Below are positions 1-8,368 of a stretch of DNA of 64,000 bases, one piece after another. How positions within the stretch are numbered: the stretch's first letter is position 1; each line of letters begins with the position of its first letter. Both the position numbers and the translations under genes were made by a program. The stretch covers positions 682,001 through 746,000 of the forward strand of contig NZ_FNMZ01000002.1 in NCBI RefSeq assembly GCF_900106695.1. Reading direction: 5' to 3'. The DNA comes from Albimonas donghaensis. Lineage in GTDB: Bacteria; Pseudomonadota; Alphaproteobacteria; Rhodobacterales; Rhodobacteraceae. The notes beneath the pieces are model-generated. The model was not told the DNA's origin. It searched no databases and saw only the letters and a list, made by a program, of their open reading frames with translations.

Positions 1-1155
1 CTGGTGGCGGCCATGAGCCTCGCCGCCGAGGGCATTCCGGTCTCGGTCTTCGAGTCGAGCCGGGAGCTGCCCAAGGACCTCCGGGCCTCCACCTTCCACC
101 CGCCGACGCTGGACATGCTGGACCGTTTCGGCGTGTCCGACCGGCTGGTGGAGCAGGGGCTGGTCTGCCCGAAATGGCAGTTCCGGGACCGTCAGGAAGG
201 CGTCGTCGCCACCTTCGACCTGGGCCTTCTGGAAAGCGCCACGCGCCACCCCTACCGCCTGCAATGCGAGCAGTGGAAACTGACCGAGATGCTGCGCGAC
301 CAGATCGCGGAGACGGGGCTGGCCGAAATCCACTACGAGGCCACCGCCGCCGACGTGACCCAGGACGCCGACGGCGTGAGCCTGACCGTAACCCGCGGCG
401 ACGGCTCCTCCGAGATCCACAAGGGCGCCTATCTGATCGCCTGCGACGGCGCGCGCTCGGTGATCCGCAAGCGGCTTGGGATCGAGTTCGAGGGCATGAC
501 CATCCCCGAGATCTTCCTCAGCATGTCGACGCATTTCGACTTCGCCGCGGCGATCCCCGACCTCGCCCCGATCGCCTATGTCACGGACCCCGAGGAATGG
601 GCGGTGCTGCTGCGCACGCCGAGCCTGTGGCGGGTGCTGCTGCCCACCGACCCGGCCCAGACCGAGGCGCAGATCAAGGACCCGGACGCCATGCAGGCCC
701 GGCTTCAGGCGCTGTGCCCCAACCCCGCGGGCTATGACATCGCCCATGCCACCGCCTACCGGGTGCATCAGCGGGTCGCCAAGAACTACGTCATGGGCCG
801 GGTGTTCCTGGCCGGGGACAGCGCGCATCTCAACAACCCGCTGGGCGGAATGGGCATGAACGGCGGCGTCCACGACGCGGTGAACCTCGTCGAGAAGCTC
901 GCCGCCGTGTGGCGGGGCGAGGCCGGGCCGGAGGTCTTCGGCCGCTACGAGCGTCAGCGCCGCCAGGTCTGCATCGACACCGTGCAGGCCCAGACCATCC
1001 GCAACCGCAAGATGCTGGCCGAGACCGACCCCGCCGCCCGCGCCGCCTTCCACGACGACATGCGCGCCACGGTCGAGGACCCGGCCCGCCATCGCGACTT
1101 CGTCATGCGATCCTCGATGATCCAGTCGCTGATCGACCTCGACGCCGTCGCCTGA
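1..1155 (+). CDS. FAD-dependent aromatic-ring monooxygenase, 5' end cut by window
   Basis: Class A flavoprotein monooxygenase of the PHBH/MhpA type, expected to hydroxylate an aromatic or heteroaromatic ring with NAD(P)H and O2. The reading frame is open to base 1, and the N-terminal GxGxxG dinucleotide-binding motif lies outside the window. Seen are the DG motif (IACDGARSVIRK) and the GD motif (GRVFLAGDSAH followed by NNPLGGMGMNGG), which together bind FAD. Family members are about 400 residues, so only some 20 residues are missing. It is the first visible gene of a plus-strand operon with a maleate-isomerase-like gene 29 bases downstream, which suggests a ring-oxidising role. The substrate cannot be read from sequence. 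Confidence 0.88.
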   Translation: MVAAMSLAAEGIPVSVFESSRELPKDLRASTFHPPTLDMLDRFGVSDRLVEQGLVCPKWQFRDRQEGVVATFDLGLLESATRHPYRLQCEQWKLTEMLRDQIAETGLAEIHYEATAADVTQDADGVSLTVTRGDGSSEIHKGAYLIACDGARSVIRKRLGIEFEGMTIPEIFLSMSTHFDFAAAIPDLAPIAYVTDPEEWAVLLRTPSLWRVLLPTDPAQTEAQIKDPDAMQARLQALCPNPAGYDIAHATAYRVHQRVAKNYVMGRVFLAGDSAHLNNPLGGMGMNGGVHDAVNLVEKLAAVWRGEAGPEVFGRYERQRRQVCIDTVQAQTIRNRKMLAETDPAARAAFHDDMRATVEDPARHRDFVMRSSMIQSLIDLDAVA

Positions 1156-1184
1156 CCCGCCCCCAGACCAACAGGACCCAAAAG

Positions 1185-1931
1185 ATGACCGACTCCCTCG
1201 GCTACCGGATGAAATTCGGCGTGATCGCGCCGTCGACCAACACCTCCGTCCAGCCGGAATTCGACGACATGCGTCCGGTGGGCGTGACCAACCACTTCTC
1301 CCGCATCCTCGTCGAGGACAAGCCGGTGAAGTCCGACGCCGATTTCGACGACCTGGTCATGCGCATCCGCGCCGCCACCATGGACGCCATCGACGCGGTC
1401 AAGACCTGCTCGCCCGACGCGATGATCATGGGCATGTCCGCGGAGACCTTCTGGGACGGCAAGGACCGGGCCGACAAGCTCCAGGCCGAGATCGTCGAGC
1501 GCGCCGGCATGAACGTCGCCATGGGCTCCGACGCCTGCATGAACGCGCTGAAATGCTTCGGCGACATCAAGCGGATCGCGGTGGTCACCCCCTACATGCC
1601 GGTCGGCGACAAGCAGGTGGAGCGCTACTTCACCGAATGCGGCTTCGAGGTGGTGCAGGTGAAGGGGCTGAAATGCGGCTCCCCCGTGCAGATCGCGCAT
1701 GAGACCGAAAAGACCCTTCGCGACGCCATCAACGAGGTCAACGACCCCTCGGTCGAGGCCATCGTGCAGGCGGGCACCAACCTCGCGATGGCGCGGGTCG
1801 GGGGGATTGCGGAATTCTGGCTCGACAAGCCGGTGATCGCGATCAACACCGCCACCTACTGGCACGCGCTGCGCATGAACGGGATCGAGGACAAGGTGCA
1901 GGGCTTCGGGACGCTGCTCTCCCACCACTGA
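1185..1931 (+). CDS. maleate isomerase / arylmalonate decarboxylase family protein lacking both cysteines
   Basis: 248-residue member of the Asp/Glu racemase superfamily, maleate cis-trans isomerase / arylmalonate decarboxylase branch (N-terminal FGVIAPSTNTSVQPEF is the family's substrate-binding start). Maleate isomerases use two cysteines. The corresponding segments here read GMSAET (residues 83-88) and QAGTNL (195-200), with no cysteine in either, so classical thiol chemistry is not possible. A similar MSAETFW clade is, as I recall, widespread in proteobacteria, so this is probably a subfamily trait rather than decay. The ATG at 1185 is chosen because homology begins there. Compare the cysteine-containing paralogue at 6074. 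Confidence 0.8.
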   Translation: MTDSLGYRMKFGVIAPSTNTSVQPEFDDMRPVGVTNHFSRILVEDKPVKSDADFDDLVMRIRAATMDAIDAVKTCSPDAMIMGMSAETFWDGKDRADKLQAEIVERAGMNVAMGSDACMNALKCFGDIKRIAVVTPYMPVGDKQVERYFTECGFEVVQVKGLKCGSPVQIAHETEKTLRDAINEVNDPSVEAIVQAGTNLAMARVGGIAEFWLDKPVIAINTATYWHALRMNGIEDKVQGFGTLLSHH

Positions 1932-1989
1932 CGCGCCCGGCGCCGTTCCCGTCCGGGGGCGGCGCGACCCCATCAGGAGCCTTCCGCCC

Positions 1990-2925
1990 GTGCACTACGA
2001 TTTCGTCCCCATGCCCCACCGCAAACCGCTCCGCTGGCCGGACGGCAAGCGGCTCGCGATCATCCTGACCACGAATTTCGAATACTGGGACCGGGCGCGG
2101 GAGGATCCCAAGCCGTTCTATCCGGGCGGCCCCGGGATCGTGGGCGGAGAGCTGGCGGGCAATGTCTACGACAACCCCAACTGGACCTGGCGCGAATACG
2201 GCCAGCGGGTCGGGGTCTGGCGCATGTTCGACGTGTTCGACGCGGAGGGCGTGCCCTCCTCCTGCACCATGAACGCCAAGATGGCGCTGGAGCGGAAGGC
2301 CGTGGTCGACGCCGCGGTGCAGAAGGGGTGGGAGCTGGTCCCCCACAACTACGTGCAGACCGACCTGCTGACCGATTTCGCCCATGACAAGGAGAAGGAG
2401 CGCGAGGTCATCCGCCGGACGCTCGACATCTACCGCGAGGCGGTGGGCAAGCCGGCGAAGGGGTGGCTGTCGTCCTCGCTGCGCTCCACCATGAACACGG
2501 TGGACATCCTCGCGGACGAGGGGCTGATCTTCACCACCGACCTGCTGAACGACGACCAGCCCTACCTGGTGCGCACCGCGTCGGGGAAGAAGATGGTCTC
2601 GGTCCCCTACACGTCCGAGGTCAACGATTTCACCATCTTCATGCGGCAGGGCCAGACCGCCGATGGCGGCTTCGCGGTGTTCAAGGAGCAGTTCGACTGG
2701 CTCTACGCCGAATCCGAGGTCTCGGGCCGCCACATGAATCTCGGCCTGCATCCGCATGTCATCGGCCAGCCCTTCCGCATCCGGGCGCTGCGCGATTTCA
2801 TCCGCTACGCCAAGCGCTTCGAAGGAGTGTGGTTCGCCACCCGCGAGGAGATCGCGGAATGGTATCTGGAGAACCACGAGAGCCATATTCCGACCGCCGA
2901 CGGGGCCGGAGAAGGGGCCGCATGA
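1990..2925 (+). CDS. polysaccharide deacetylase-family hydrolase (PuuE-like)
   Basis: 311-residue NodB/CE4-fold protein of the PuuE (allantoinase)/HpPgdA type, which act on C-N bonds of small amides or on acetyl groups. It starts with GTG, preceded by AGGAG at 1975-1979. The usual metal-site aspartate region reads TTNFEYWD (Glu31), and the usual HGxxH motif reads PHNYVQ (His119, Gln123), so the second His is Gln. This is a known feature of one proteobacterial subgroup as far as I recall. The C-terminal LHPHVIGQPFR matches the family's His motif. It sits in a catabolic operon and overlaps the following GntR gene by four bases. It could hydrolyse a cyclic ureide or amide; this is inference. Confidence 0.8.
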   Translation: MHYDFVPMPHRKPLRWPDGKRLAIILTTNFEYWDRAREDPKPFYPGGPGIVGGELAGNVYDNPNWTWREYGQRVGVWRMFDVFDAEGVPSSCTMNAKMALERKAVVDAAVQKGWELVPHNYVQTDLLTDFAHDKEKEREVIRRTLDIYREAVGKPAKGWLSSSLRSTMNTVDILADEGLIFTTDLLNDDQPYLVRTASGKKMVSVPYTSEVNDFTIFMRQGQTADGGFAVFKEQFDWLYAESEVSGRHMNLGLHPHVIGQPFRIRALRDFIRYAKRFEGVWFATREEIAEWYLENHESHIPTADGAGEGAA

Positions 2926-3626
2926 CCGCGCACGAACAGATCACGCCCCCCGAGCCCGCCGGCCCCAAGCCGGCGGAACGGGCCTATGAGACCATCCGCG
3001 ACGCCATCCTGTCGGGCGCCCTGCCCGCGGGCGAGCATCTGCGCGAGGAAAGCCTCGCCCAGATGACCGGCACCTCCCGCACGCCGGTGCGCGAGGCGTT
3101 GCAGCGCCTGACCGCCGAAGGACTGGCCCTGGCCGAGAACCGCCACCGGTTCGTGGCCGATTTCTCCCTCCACGAGGTCGAGGTGATCTTCGACCTGCGC
3201 GCCCGGATGGAAAGCTACGCCGCCAAACTCGCCGCGACGCGCATCACGGAACCCGAGCTGGACCGCCTGCGCGCCCTGGTGGACGAGATCGACGCGCTCG
3301 GCGACGGCGAGGGAAAGGCGGAGATCGACCGCTTCTTCACGCTCAACGCGGCCTTCCACGATGCGATCGTCACGGCGACCCGCTCGACCCAGCTTCGCAG
3401 CCTGACGGCGCGGGCCTTCGCGGCGCCTCTGGTGACCATCAAGCGCTTCGTGTGCGACCAGACGATCAACGTTCGGCGCTCCAATTCCCAGCACCGGGAC
3501 ATCCTCTCGGCGCTGGCGCGGAGGGACGCGGAATGGGCGGAGGCGGCGATGAAAGGCCATATCATCTCGACCAAGCCGGAACCGCCCTCGGCGCCCGGCC
3601 TGCGCGGACCGGGGGGCGTGGCATGA
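2922..3626 (+). CDS. GntR-family transcriptional regulator, FCD (FadR) type
   Basis: 234-residue regulator. The N-terminal winged helix is at about residues 20-85 (AYETIRDAILSGALPAGEHL, then TSRTPVREALQRL), followed by an all-helical FCD ligand-binding domain (about 95-220) with the metal/acid-binding pattern D..(L/F)H..I and a late H (SNSQHRDIL). Start ATG overlaps the preceding stop as ATGA, and its own stop overlaps the next gene's start as ATGA, so it is translationally coupled within the operon. It probably responds to a carboxylate intermediate and autoregulates this operon. Confidence 0.9.
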   Translation: MTAHEQITPPEPAGPKPAERAYETIRDAILSGALPAGEHLREESLAQMTGTSRTPVREALQRLTAEGLALAENRHRFVADFSLHEVEVIFDLRARMESYAAKLAATRITEPELDRLRALVDEIDALGDGEGKAEIDRFFTLNAAFHDAIVTATRSTQLRSLTARAFAAPLVTIKRFVCDQTINVRRSNSQHRDILSALARRDAEWAEAAMKGHIISTKPEPPSAPGLRGPGGVA

Positions 3627-4447
3627 CCGGCGCCCTGGATGGTCGTTGCGTGATCGTCACCGGCGCCTCGCGCGGGTTGGGACGGGAGATGGCGCTGGAA
3701 CTCGCCGCCCGGGGCGCCCGCGTGGCGGCGACCGGCGCCGCGCCTTCGGCCGCGCTGGAGGAGACCGCGGCGATGATCCGCGCGACGGGGGGCGAGGCGC
3801 TGACGCTCGCCGCCGACGTGGCCGACTTCGCCGCCTGCGAGGCCGCCGCGGCGGCGACCGTCGCCGCCTTCGGGCCGGTGGACGCGCTGGTCAACAATGC
3901 CGGGATCGGGATGCGCCGCATCTCCGAGACCTTCAACACCCGGCCCACCCGCTTCTGGGAGACCGACCCGCAGGACTGGGCCGCGATCATCGCCGCCAAT
4001 CTCAACGGCGCCTTCAACATGGCCCGCGCCGTCGCGCCCGCCATGGTGGCGCGGGGGGCGGGGAAGGTGGTGAACGTCTCGACCTCGGACCAGACCATGG
4101 TGCGGCGGGGCTATTCGCCTTACGGGCCGTCCAAGGCGGGGCTGGAGGCCGCGTCCCGCGTCTGGGCGCAGGACCTCGACGGGACCGGGGTGACGGTCAA
4201 CGTGTTCCTGCCCGGCGGGGCCGCGGACACCGACCTGCTGCCGCCTTCCGCCGACAGGAAGGGGGCCGACGGCAACCTGCTGCCGGCCTCGGTCATGCGG
4301 CGGGGGATCGGCTGGCTGTGCGGACCGGGCTCGGACGGGGTCACTGGGGCGCGCTTCATCGCGCGGCTCTGGGATCCGGCCCTGCCCGACGCCGAGGCCG
4401 CCGCCGGCGCGCGGTCCCCCCATATCGAAAAACCGGCGATCATGTGA
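3623..4447 (+). CDS. short-chain dehydrogenase/reductase
   Basis: 274-residue classical SDR. The cofactor motif TGASRGLG is at residues 14-21, NNAG (92-95) follows, and the catalytic Ser is in VVNVSTSD with the YxxxK as YGPSK. Extra residues (ISETFNTRPTRFWE) follow NNAG, typical of a substrate-specific loop. It is likely to oxidise or reduce a hydroxyl/keto group in the pathway. ATGA overlap upstream; downstream the stop shares bases with the next ATG (TGATG). Confidence 0.9.
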   Translation: MTGALDGRCVIVTGASRGLGREMALELAARGARVAATGAAPSAALEETAAMIRATGGEALTLAADVADFAACEAAAAATVAAFGPVDALVNNAGIGMRRISETFNTRPTRFWETDPQDWAAIIAANLNGAFNMARAVAPAMVARGAGKVVNVSTSDQTMVRRGYSPYGPSKAGLEAASRVWAQDLDGTGVTVNVFLPGGAADTDLLPPSADRKGADGNLLPASVMRRGIGWLCGPGSDGVTGARFIARLWDPALPDAEAAAGARSPHIEKPAIM

Positions 4448-4986
4448 TGCTGACGCTGGGCGCCGCCACGGTCGAGCGGGTCATCGACCTCGACCCCTTC
4501 GCCCTGCCGCTGGGGCTGCTCTTTCCCGGAGCGGAGATCGAGGCGATCCGCGATGCGGAGCCCTGGCTGGCGCCCCATCACGTGGATTTCGCCGCCGGGA
4601 ACGTCCTGCTGGGCGTGCAGAGCCACCTTCTGCGGGTCGGCGGGCTGACGATCCTGATCGACGCCTGCGTGGGCGAGCACAAACCCCGCCCCCGCCGCGC
4701 CGACTGGCATGACCGCGCGGCCACCGGCTATCTCGCGCGGCTCGCGGCGTCGGGGGTGCGGGCGATCTTCTGCGGCGACGCGATCCATTCCCCGGCGCAG
4801 CTGCGCCGGCCGGACTGGTGCTCGGCCTTCTGCGCGGATCGGGAGCAGGCGGTGGCGACGCGGATCGCGCTGCTGGAGGACGCCCATGCGGACGGCGCCC
4901 TGATCCTGCCCGCCCATCTGCGCGGCCCGCTCGCCCTGCGCGCCGCCCCTGCGGGAGAGGCCGGATGGCGCCCGGACTTCGTGTGA
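4447..4986 (+). pseudogene. MBL-fold metallo-hydrolase with in-frame internal deletion
   Basis: 179 residues, against about 280-300 for this family of MBL-fold hydrolases. The first ~104 residues (to YLARLAASGV, including LIDACVGEHKPRP) match the N-terminal part. From residue 105 (RAIFCGDAIHSPAQLRRPDW) the sequence continues with the C-terminal third. The intervening stretch, which normally carries the HxHxDH zinc-binding motif and the second metal His, is absent. The junction lies at about 4758/4759 and leaves the frame open. The remaining FCGDAIHSP Asp and PAHL His survive. Without HxHxDH it should not bind metal normally, so it is probably a non-functional relic or has a changed role. Confidence 0.75.
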
Positions 4987-5060
4987 AGCCCGCAGATCCC
5001 GCGATGCGCGCCCCGGCGGGCCAGGGGAGGCGGGTTCGCACCCGCCCTACGACGTGTCCT

Positions 5061-5867
5061 TCAGCCGGCCGCGTCGGGGATCAGGCGGGAGCGGTTGATC
5101 TGCATGACATAGGTCATCTGGTCCGCCGGATGCCAGTTGAACGACGCGATCAGCGCCCCGGCCGAGGTCATGTAGCGGCGCAGAAGCTGCAGGGACCACG
5201 CGCCGGGCTGAAGGCCGAGCATGCGCTGGTAGGGCTCGGGCATCGGCATGGCCCGGATCTCCTGCACGCATTCCTCGATCTGCTCTTCGGAATGGCTTTC
5301 CAGCAGCGCGAACAGCGGCCCCTGATGTCCGGAGAATTGCGGAACGAGGTCCCGGAACCGCTCGGGCACGTAGCTCTGGATATAGCACAGCGGCTTGCCG
5401 CCCGGCTCGGTCCATCGCATGCCGTCGATGCGGACCCAGACCTCTCCCGGCAGGCCGCCGACCTGCTCGGCCAGATCGGCGTCCAGGGTCACGTCCTCGG
5501 CTCCGAGCACCACGAAATAGGTCTCGACCGCCACCTGGAACAGTTCGGACAGGCTGTCGAAGCTCTGCTGGAAGCGCACTTGCGGACGCGCCGCGATGAC
5601 CCGCGTGCCGACGCCCTGGCGACGCTCGACAAAGCCGTTCTCGGTCAGGTGACGCAGGGCTTCGCGCACGGTGAACCGCGAGGTGTCGAATTCCGCGGCC
5701 AGCTCGATCTCCGTCGGCATCAGCGAGCCGACGGGATAGACGCCGTCGCGGACCCGGTTCTCCAGCACCTTCTGGATGCGGGCGTAGCGCGGGCCGGCGG
5801 AGGGGCCGGCGGCGCCGGTGCGGGCGCCTTCCGCGGACGGAGCGGCGGCGGGTTCGGTCTGCGTCAT
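5061..5867 (-). CDS. GntR-family transcriptional regulator, UTRA (HutC) type
   Basis: 268-residue regulator with an unstructured Ala/Gly/Pro N-terminus (1-26), a GntR winged helix (about 27-95: YARIQKVLENRVRDGVYPVG, then TSRFTVREALRHL) and a C-terminal UTRA effector domain (about 100-265). It is transcribed away from the isomerase/lyase operon beginning at 6074, and the 206-base divergent region carries a palindromic candidate operator at 6003-6022. It probably represses the adjacent plus-strand operon. It converges on the MBL gene across a 74-base gap in which I see no further feature. Confidence 0.9.
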   Translation of the reverse strand: MTQTEPAAAPSAEGARTGAAGPSAGPRYARIQKVLENRVRDGVYPVGSLMPTEIELAAEFDTSRFTVREALRHLTENGFVERRQGVGTRVIAARPQVRFQQSFDSLSELFQVAVETYFVVLGAEDVTLDADLAEQVGGLPGEVWVRIDGMRWTEPGGKPLCYIQSYVPERFRDLVPQFSGHQGPLFALLESHSEEQIEECVQEIRAMPMPEPYQRMLGLQPGAWSLQLLRRYMTSAGALIASFNWHPADQMTYVMQINRSRLIPDAAG

Positions 5868-6002
5868 CGCTGCGCGGTCTCCTTCTGGCGGCGCGAGGCC
5901 GGACGTGGGGGAGCCCGGTCCCCCTTCCCCTCGCGCAAAGCGACCTCTCGTGCAAGCGCGCGCGTGCCGATTGAAGACGTGGCGCCGCGCCTGAGCGAAT
6001 AG

Positions 6003-6022
6003 GTATGGACAAATATGGATAC
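6003..6022. promoter_or_regulatory. candidate GntR/UTRA operator
   Basis: GTATGGACAAATATGGATAC has palindromic ends (GTAT ... ATAC) and lies in the AT-richest part of the divergent region between a UTRA-type GntR gene and the operon it faces. HutC/UTRA regulators commonly bind GT-N-TA...TA-N-AC palindromes. Direct binding is inferred from position and shape only. Confidence 0.4.
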
Positions 6023-6073
6023 ACTATGCGATCCGGGCCGGACATACCCGAAACGTCATCTGCCGGAAAGAGC

Positions 6074-6820
6074 ATGTCTCCGCTGATTCAATCGGATTAC
6101 GCCGTCCGCGCCCGCCTGGGCCTGATCGTGCCCCCGACCAACACGGTGAACGAGACCGAGTGGCGCGCGATGCTCCCCGCGGGCGTGAGCTTTCACACCC
6201 ACCGGATGCGCCTGCACCCGGACGTGAGCTCCGAAGCCGGGCTCACCGGCCTGCACGCGGACCTCGACGCGGCCTTCGACATGCTCAAGCCCGCCGGCTG
6301 CGCGGTGGTGGCCTACGCCTGCACGGCGGGGTCGATGATCTCGCCGCCCCGCGCGCTGCCCGACGCGCTGGCGGCGCGCAACGGGGTGGCGGCGGTGACC
6401 ACCTCGGCCGCCATCGTCGCGGGGCTGAAGGCGCTGGGCGCGGCCCGGCTGTCCGTCGCGACCCCCTATGCCGACGCGCTGAACGCGCACGAGACCCATT
6501 TCCTGCGGAACGAGGGCTTCGAGGTCGCCAGGCTGATCGGGCTCGGCATCGGCGCCGGCGGCCCCCAGGAATATCCGCGCATCGCCCGGACGCCGCTGGC
6601 GGCCGTCGCCGACCACGCGCGCGCCGCCTTCGTCCCGGGCTCCGACGCGCTGCTGATCACCTGCACCGACTTCCCGACCCTGCCGCTGGTCGCGACGCTG
6701 GAGGCCGAGTTGGGCGTTCCCGTCATCACCTCGAACCAGGCGACGCTTTGGGCCGCGCTGCGCGAAGCGGGGCTGGACGACCGCATCGCGGGCTGCGGCC
6801 GACTGCTCGCGGCCCACTGA
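6074..6820 (+). CDS. maleate cis-trans isomerase family protein (NicE-like) with both catalytic cysteines
   Basis: 248-residue Asp/Glu racemase superfamily protein. The family motif LIVPPTNTVNETEW is near the N-terminus. Both candidate catalytic cysteines are present: Cys83 in YACTAGS and Cys197 in ITCTDF, as in maleate isomerase, which converts maleate to fumarate through a Cys adduct. I chose ATG 6074, which follows a GGAAAG Shine-Dalgarno-like stretch and gives the usual length. An upstream ATG at 6005 would start inside the candidate operator and is less likely. It is followed by isocitrate-lyase-family and isochorismatase-family genes, so it may act on maleate or an alkyl-maleate/itaconate; hydantoin racemase-like activity is an alternative. 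Confidence 0.8.
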   Translation: MSPLIQSDYAVRARLGLIVPPTNTVNETEWRAMLPAGVSFHTHRMRLHPDVSSEAGLTGLHADLDAAFDMLKPAGCAVVAYACTAGSMISPPRALPDALAARNGVAAVTTSAAIVAGLKALGAARLSVATPYADALNAHETHFLRNEGFEVARLIGLGIGAGGPQEYPRIARTPLAAVADHARAAFVPGSDALLITCTDFPTLPLVATLEAELGVPVITSNQATLWAALREAGLDDRIAGCGRLLAAH

Positions 6821-6848
6821 AAAACAAACGAAAACCGGAGGACTCCCC

Positions 6849-7712
6849 ATGGCCGATCCCAAACTGCGTCAGATGCTGAACGCCGGCGACTTCATCCTCG
6901 CCCCGGGCATCTTCGACGGCATCTCGGCGCTGCTCGCCGACAGGGCGGGGTTTCCCGCGCTCTACGTCACCGGCTACGGCACGGTCGCGTCCCATATGGG
7001 CCTGCCCGACGCCGGGATCGCCACCTATCGCGACATGGTGGAGCGGATCGGGATGATGGTCGCGCGCACCTCGACCCCGGTGATCGCCGACGCCGACACC
7101 GGCTATGGCGGGCTGCTGAACGTGCGCCACACCGTGCAGGGCTACGAGGCCGCCGGCGTCACCGCCCTGCAGATGGAGGACCAGGAGTTCCCCAAGCGCT
7201 GCGGCCACACGCTGGGCCGCCGGGTGATCCCGACCGCCGACATGTGCCGCAAGATCGAGGTGGCCGTGGACAGCCGCACGTCCGACGATTTCCTGATCGT
7301 GGCGCGCACCGACAGCCGGACCAGCCTCGGGCTGGATGAGGCGATCGCGCGCGGCCGCGCCTACGCCGCCGCCGGAGCCGACGTGATCTTCGTGGAATCC
7401 CCCGAATCCGAGGACGAGATGAAGCGGGTCTGCGACGAGATCGACGCGCCGCTGTTCGCCAACATGGTCAATGGCGGCCGCACCCCCCTTCTGCCCGCCG
7501 AGCGGCTGAAGGAGATCGGCTATGCCATCGCCATTCACCCCGCCGTCGGCTTCCTCGCCATGGGCGCCGCCCTGCGCGACGCCTACGCCGACCTGAAGTC
7601 CCATGGCGAGACCACCGAGGCCGTGGACCTGCACGACTTCTCGAAGTTCAACGAGCTGGTCGGCTTCCCCGACGTGTGGGCGTTCGAAAAGCGTTTCCCC
7701 GAAACCGACTGA
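6849..7712 (+). CDS. isocitrate lyase/PEP mutase family lyase
   Basis: 287-residue oxaloacetate-decarboxylase/methylisocitrate-lyase/2,3-dimethylmalate-lyase type TIM barrel. The Mg-binding DADTGYG is at residues 81-87 and the lyase signature KRCGH at 116-120. The catalytic Cys118 marks it as a C-C lyase rather than a phosphonate mutase. Expected reaction: retro-Claisen/aldol cleavage of a substituted malate to pyruvate (or glyoxylate) plus an acid. GGAGGA at 6837-6842 sits before the ATG. Its operon partners (maleate/methylitaconate-isomerase family and amidase) fit cleavage of a C4-C6 diacid. Paralogue at 16222-17100. Confidence 0.88.
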   Translation: MADPKLRQMLNAGDFILAPGIFDGISALLADRAGFPALYVTGYGTVASHMGLPDAGIATYRDMVERIGMMVARTSTPVIADADTGYGGLLNVRHTVQGYEAAGVTALQMEDQEFPKRCGHTLGRRVIPTADMCRKIEVAVDSRTSDDFLIVARTDSRTSLGLDEAIARGRAYAAAGADVIFVESPESEDEMKRVCDEIDAPLFANMVNGGRTPLLPAERLKEIGYAIAIHPAVGFLAMGAALRDAYADLKSHGETTEAVDLHDFSKFNELVGFPDVWAFEKRFPETD

Positions 7713-7729
7713 CCGGAGCGGACCCCGCC

Positions 7730-8368
7730 ATGACCGAAGACCTCTCCGCCAATTACGCGCTCTATGAGAACAGGAGCGGCTACGGCAAGCGCCCGGCCCT
7801 GGTGATGGTCGACTTCGCCAAGGCCTATTACGACCCGGATTGCGACCTCTATGCCGGTGTCGACGACGCGCTGGCCTCCGCCCTGCGGGTGCGGGCGGCG
7901 GCGCGGGCGGCGGGCGTGCCGGTGGCGCTGACCCAGGTGGTCTATCACGACACCGGCGTCGATGGCGGGCGCTTCTGGCAGAAGGCCAGGCCGCTCAAGG
8001 CCTTCGTGAAGGGGCGCAAGACCGCCGAATTCGCCGACGGGCTGATCCCCGAGGCGGACGAACTGATCATCCCCAAGCAGTATCCGTCCGCCTTCTTCGG
8101 AACCTCGCTGGCCTCGACCCTGACCGCGGCGGGTGTGGATTCGGTGATCCTGACCGGGCTCACCACCTCGGGCTGCGTGCGGGCGAGCTGCGTGGATTCC
8201 ATGTCCCACGGCTTCGCCACGATCGTGGTGGCCGAGGCCTGCGGCGACCGCCATCCCGGCCCGCATGAGGCCAACCTCTTCGACATGAACGCCAAATACG
8301 CGGACGTGGTGTCGGAGGCCGAGATCCTCGCCTATCTCTCCAACGTCTCGGACGGGGTCGCGACGTGA
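7730..8368 (+). CDS. isochorismatase-family amidohydrolase (NicF / N-carbamoylsarcosine amidase-like)
   Basis: 212-residue cysteine hydrolase with a complete Asp-Lys-Cys triad: Asp28 (VMVDFAKAY), Lys116 (IPKQYPSAFFGT) and Cys149 (LTTSGCVRAS). The family includes N-carbamoylsarcosine amidase and maleamate amidase, which release ammonia from an amide. Next to a maleate-isomerase-family gene it most resembles the NicF-NicE step (maleamate to maleate to fumarate) of aerobic nicotinate breakdown, but the ring-opening dioxygenase NicX is not seen in this window. Its stop overlaps the next start as GTGA. Confidence 0.87.
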   Translation: MTEDLSANYALYENRSGYGKRPALVMVDFAKAYYDPDCDLYAGVDDALASALRVRAAARAAGVPVALTQVVYHDTGVDGGRFWQKARPLKAFVKGRKTAEFADGLIPEADELIIPKQYPSAFFGTSLASTLTAAGVDSVILTGLTTSGCVRASCVDSMSHGFATIVVAEACGDRHPGPHEANLFDMNAKYADVVSEAEILAYLSNVSDGVAT

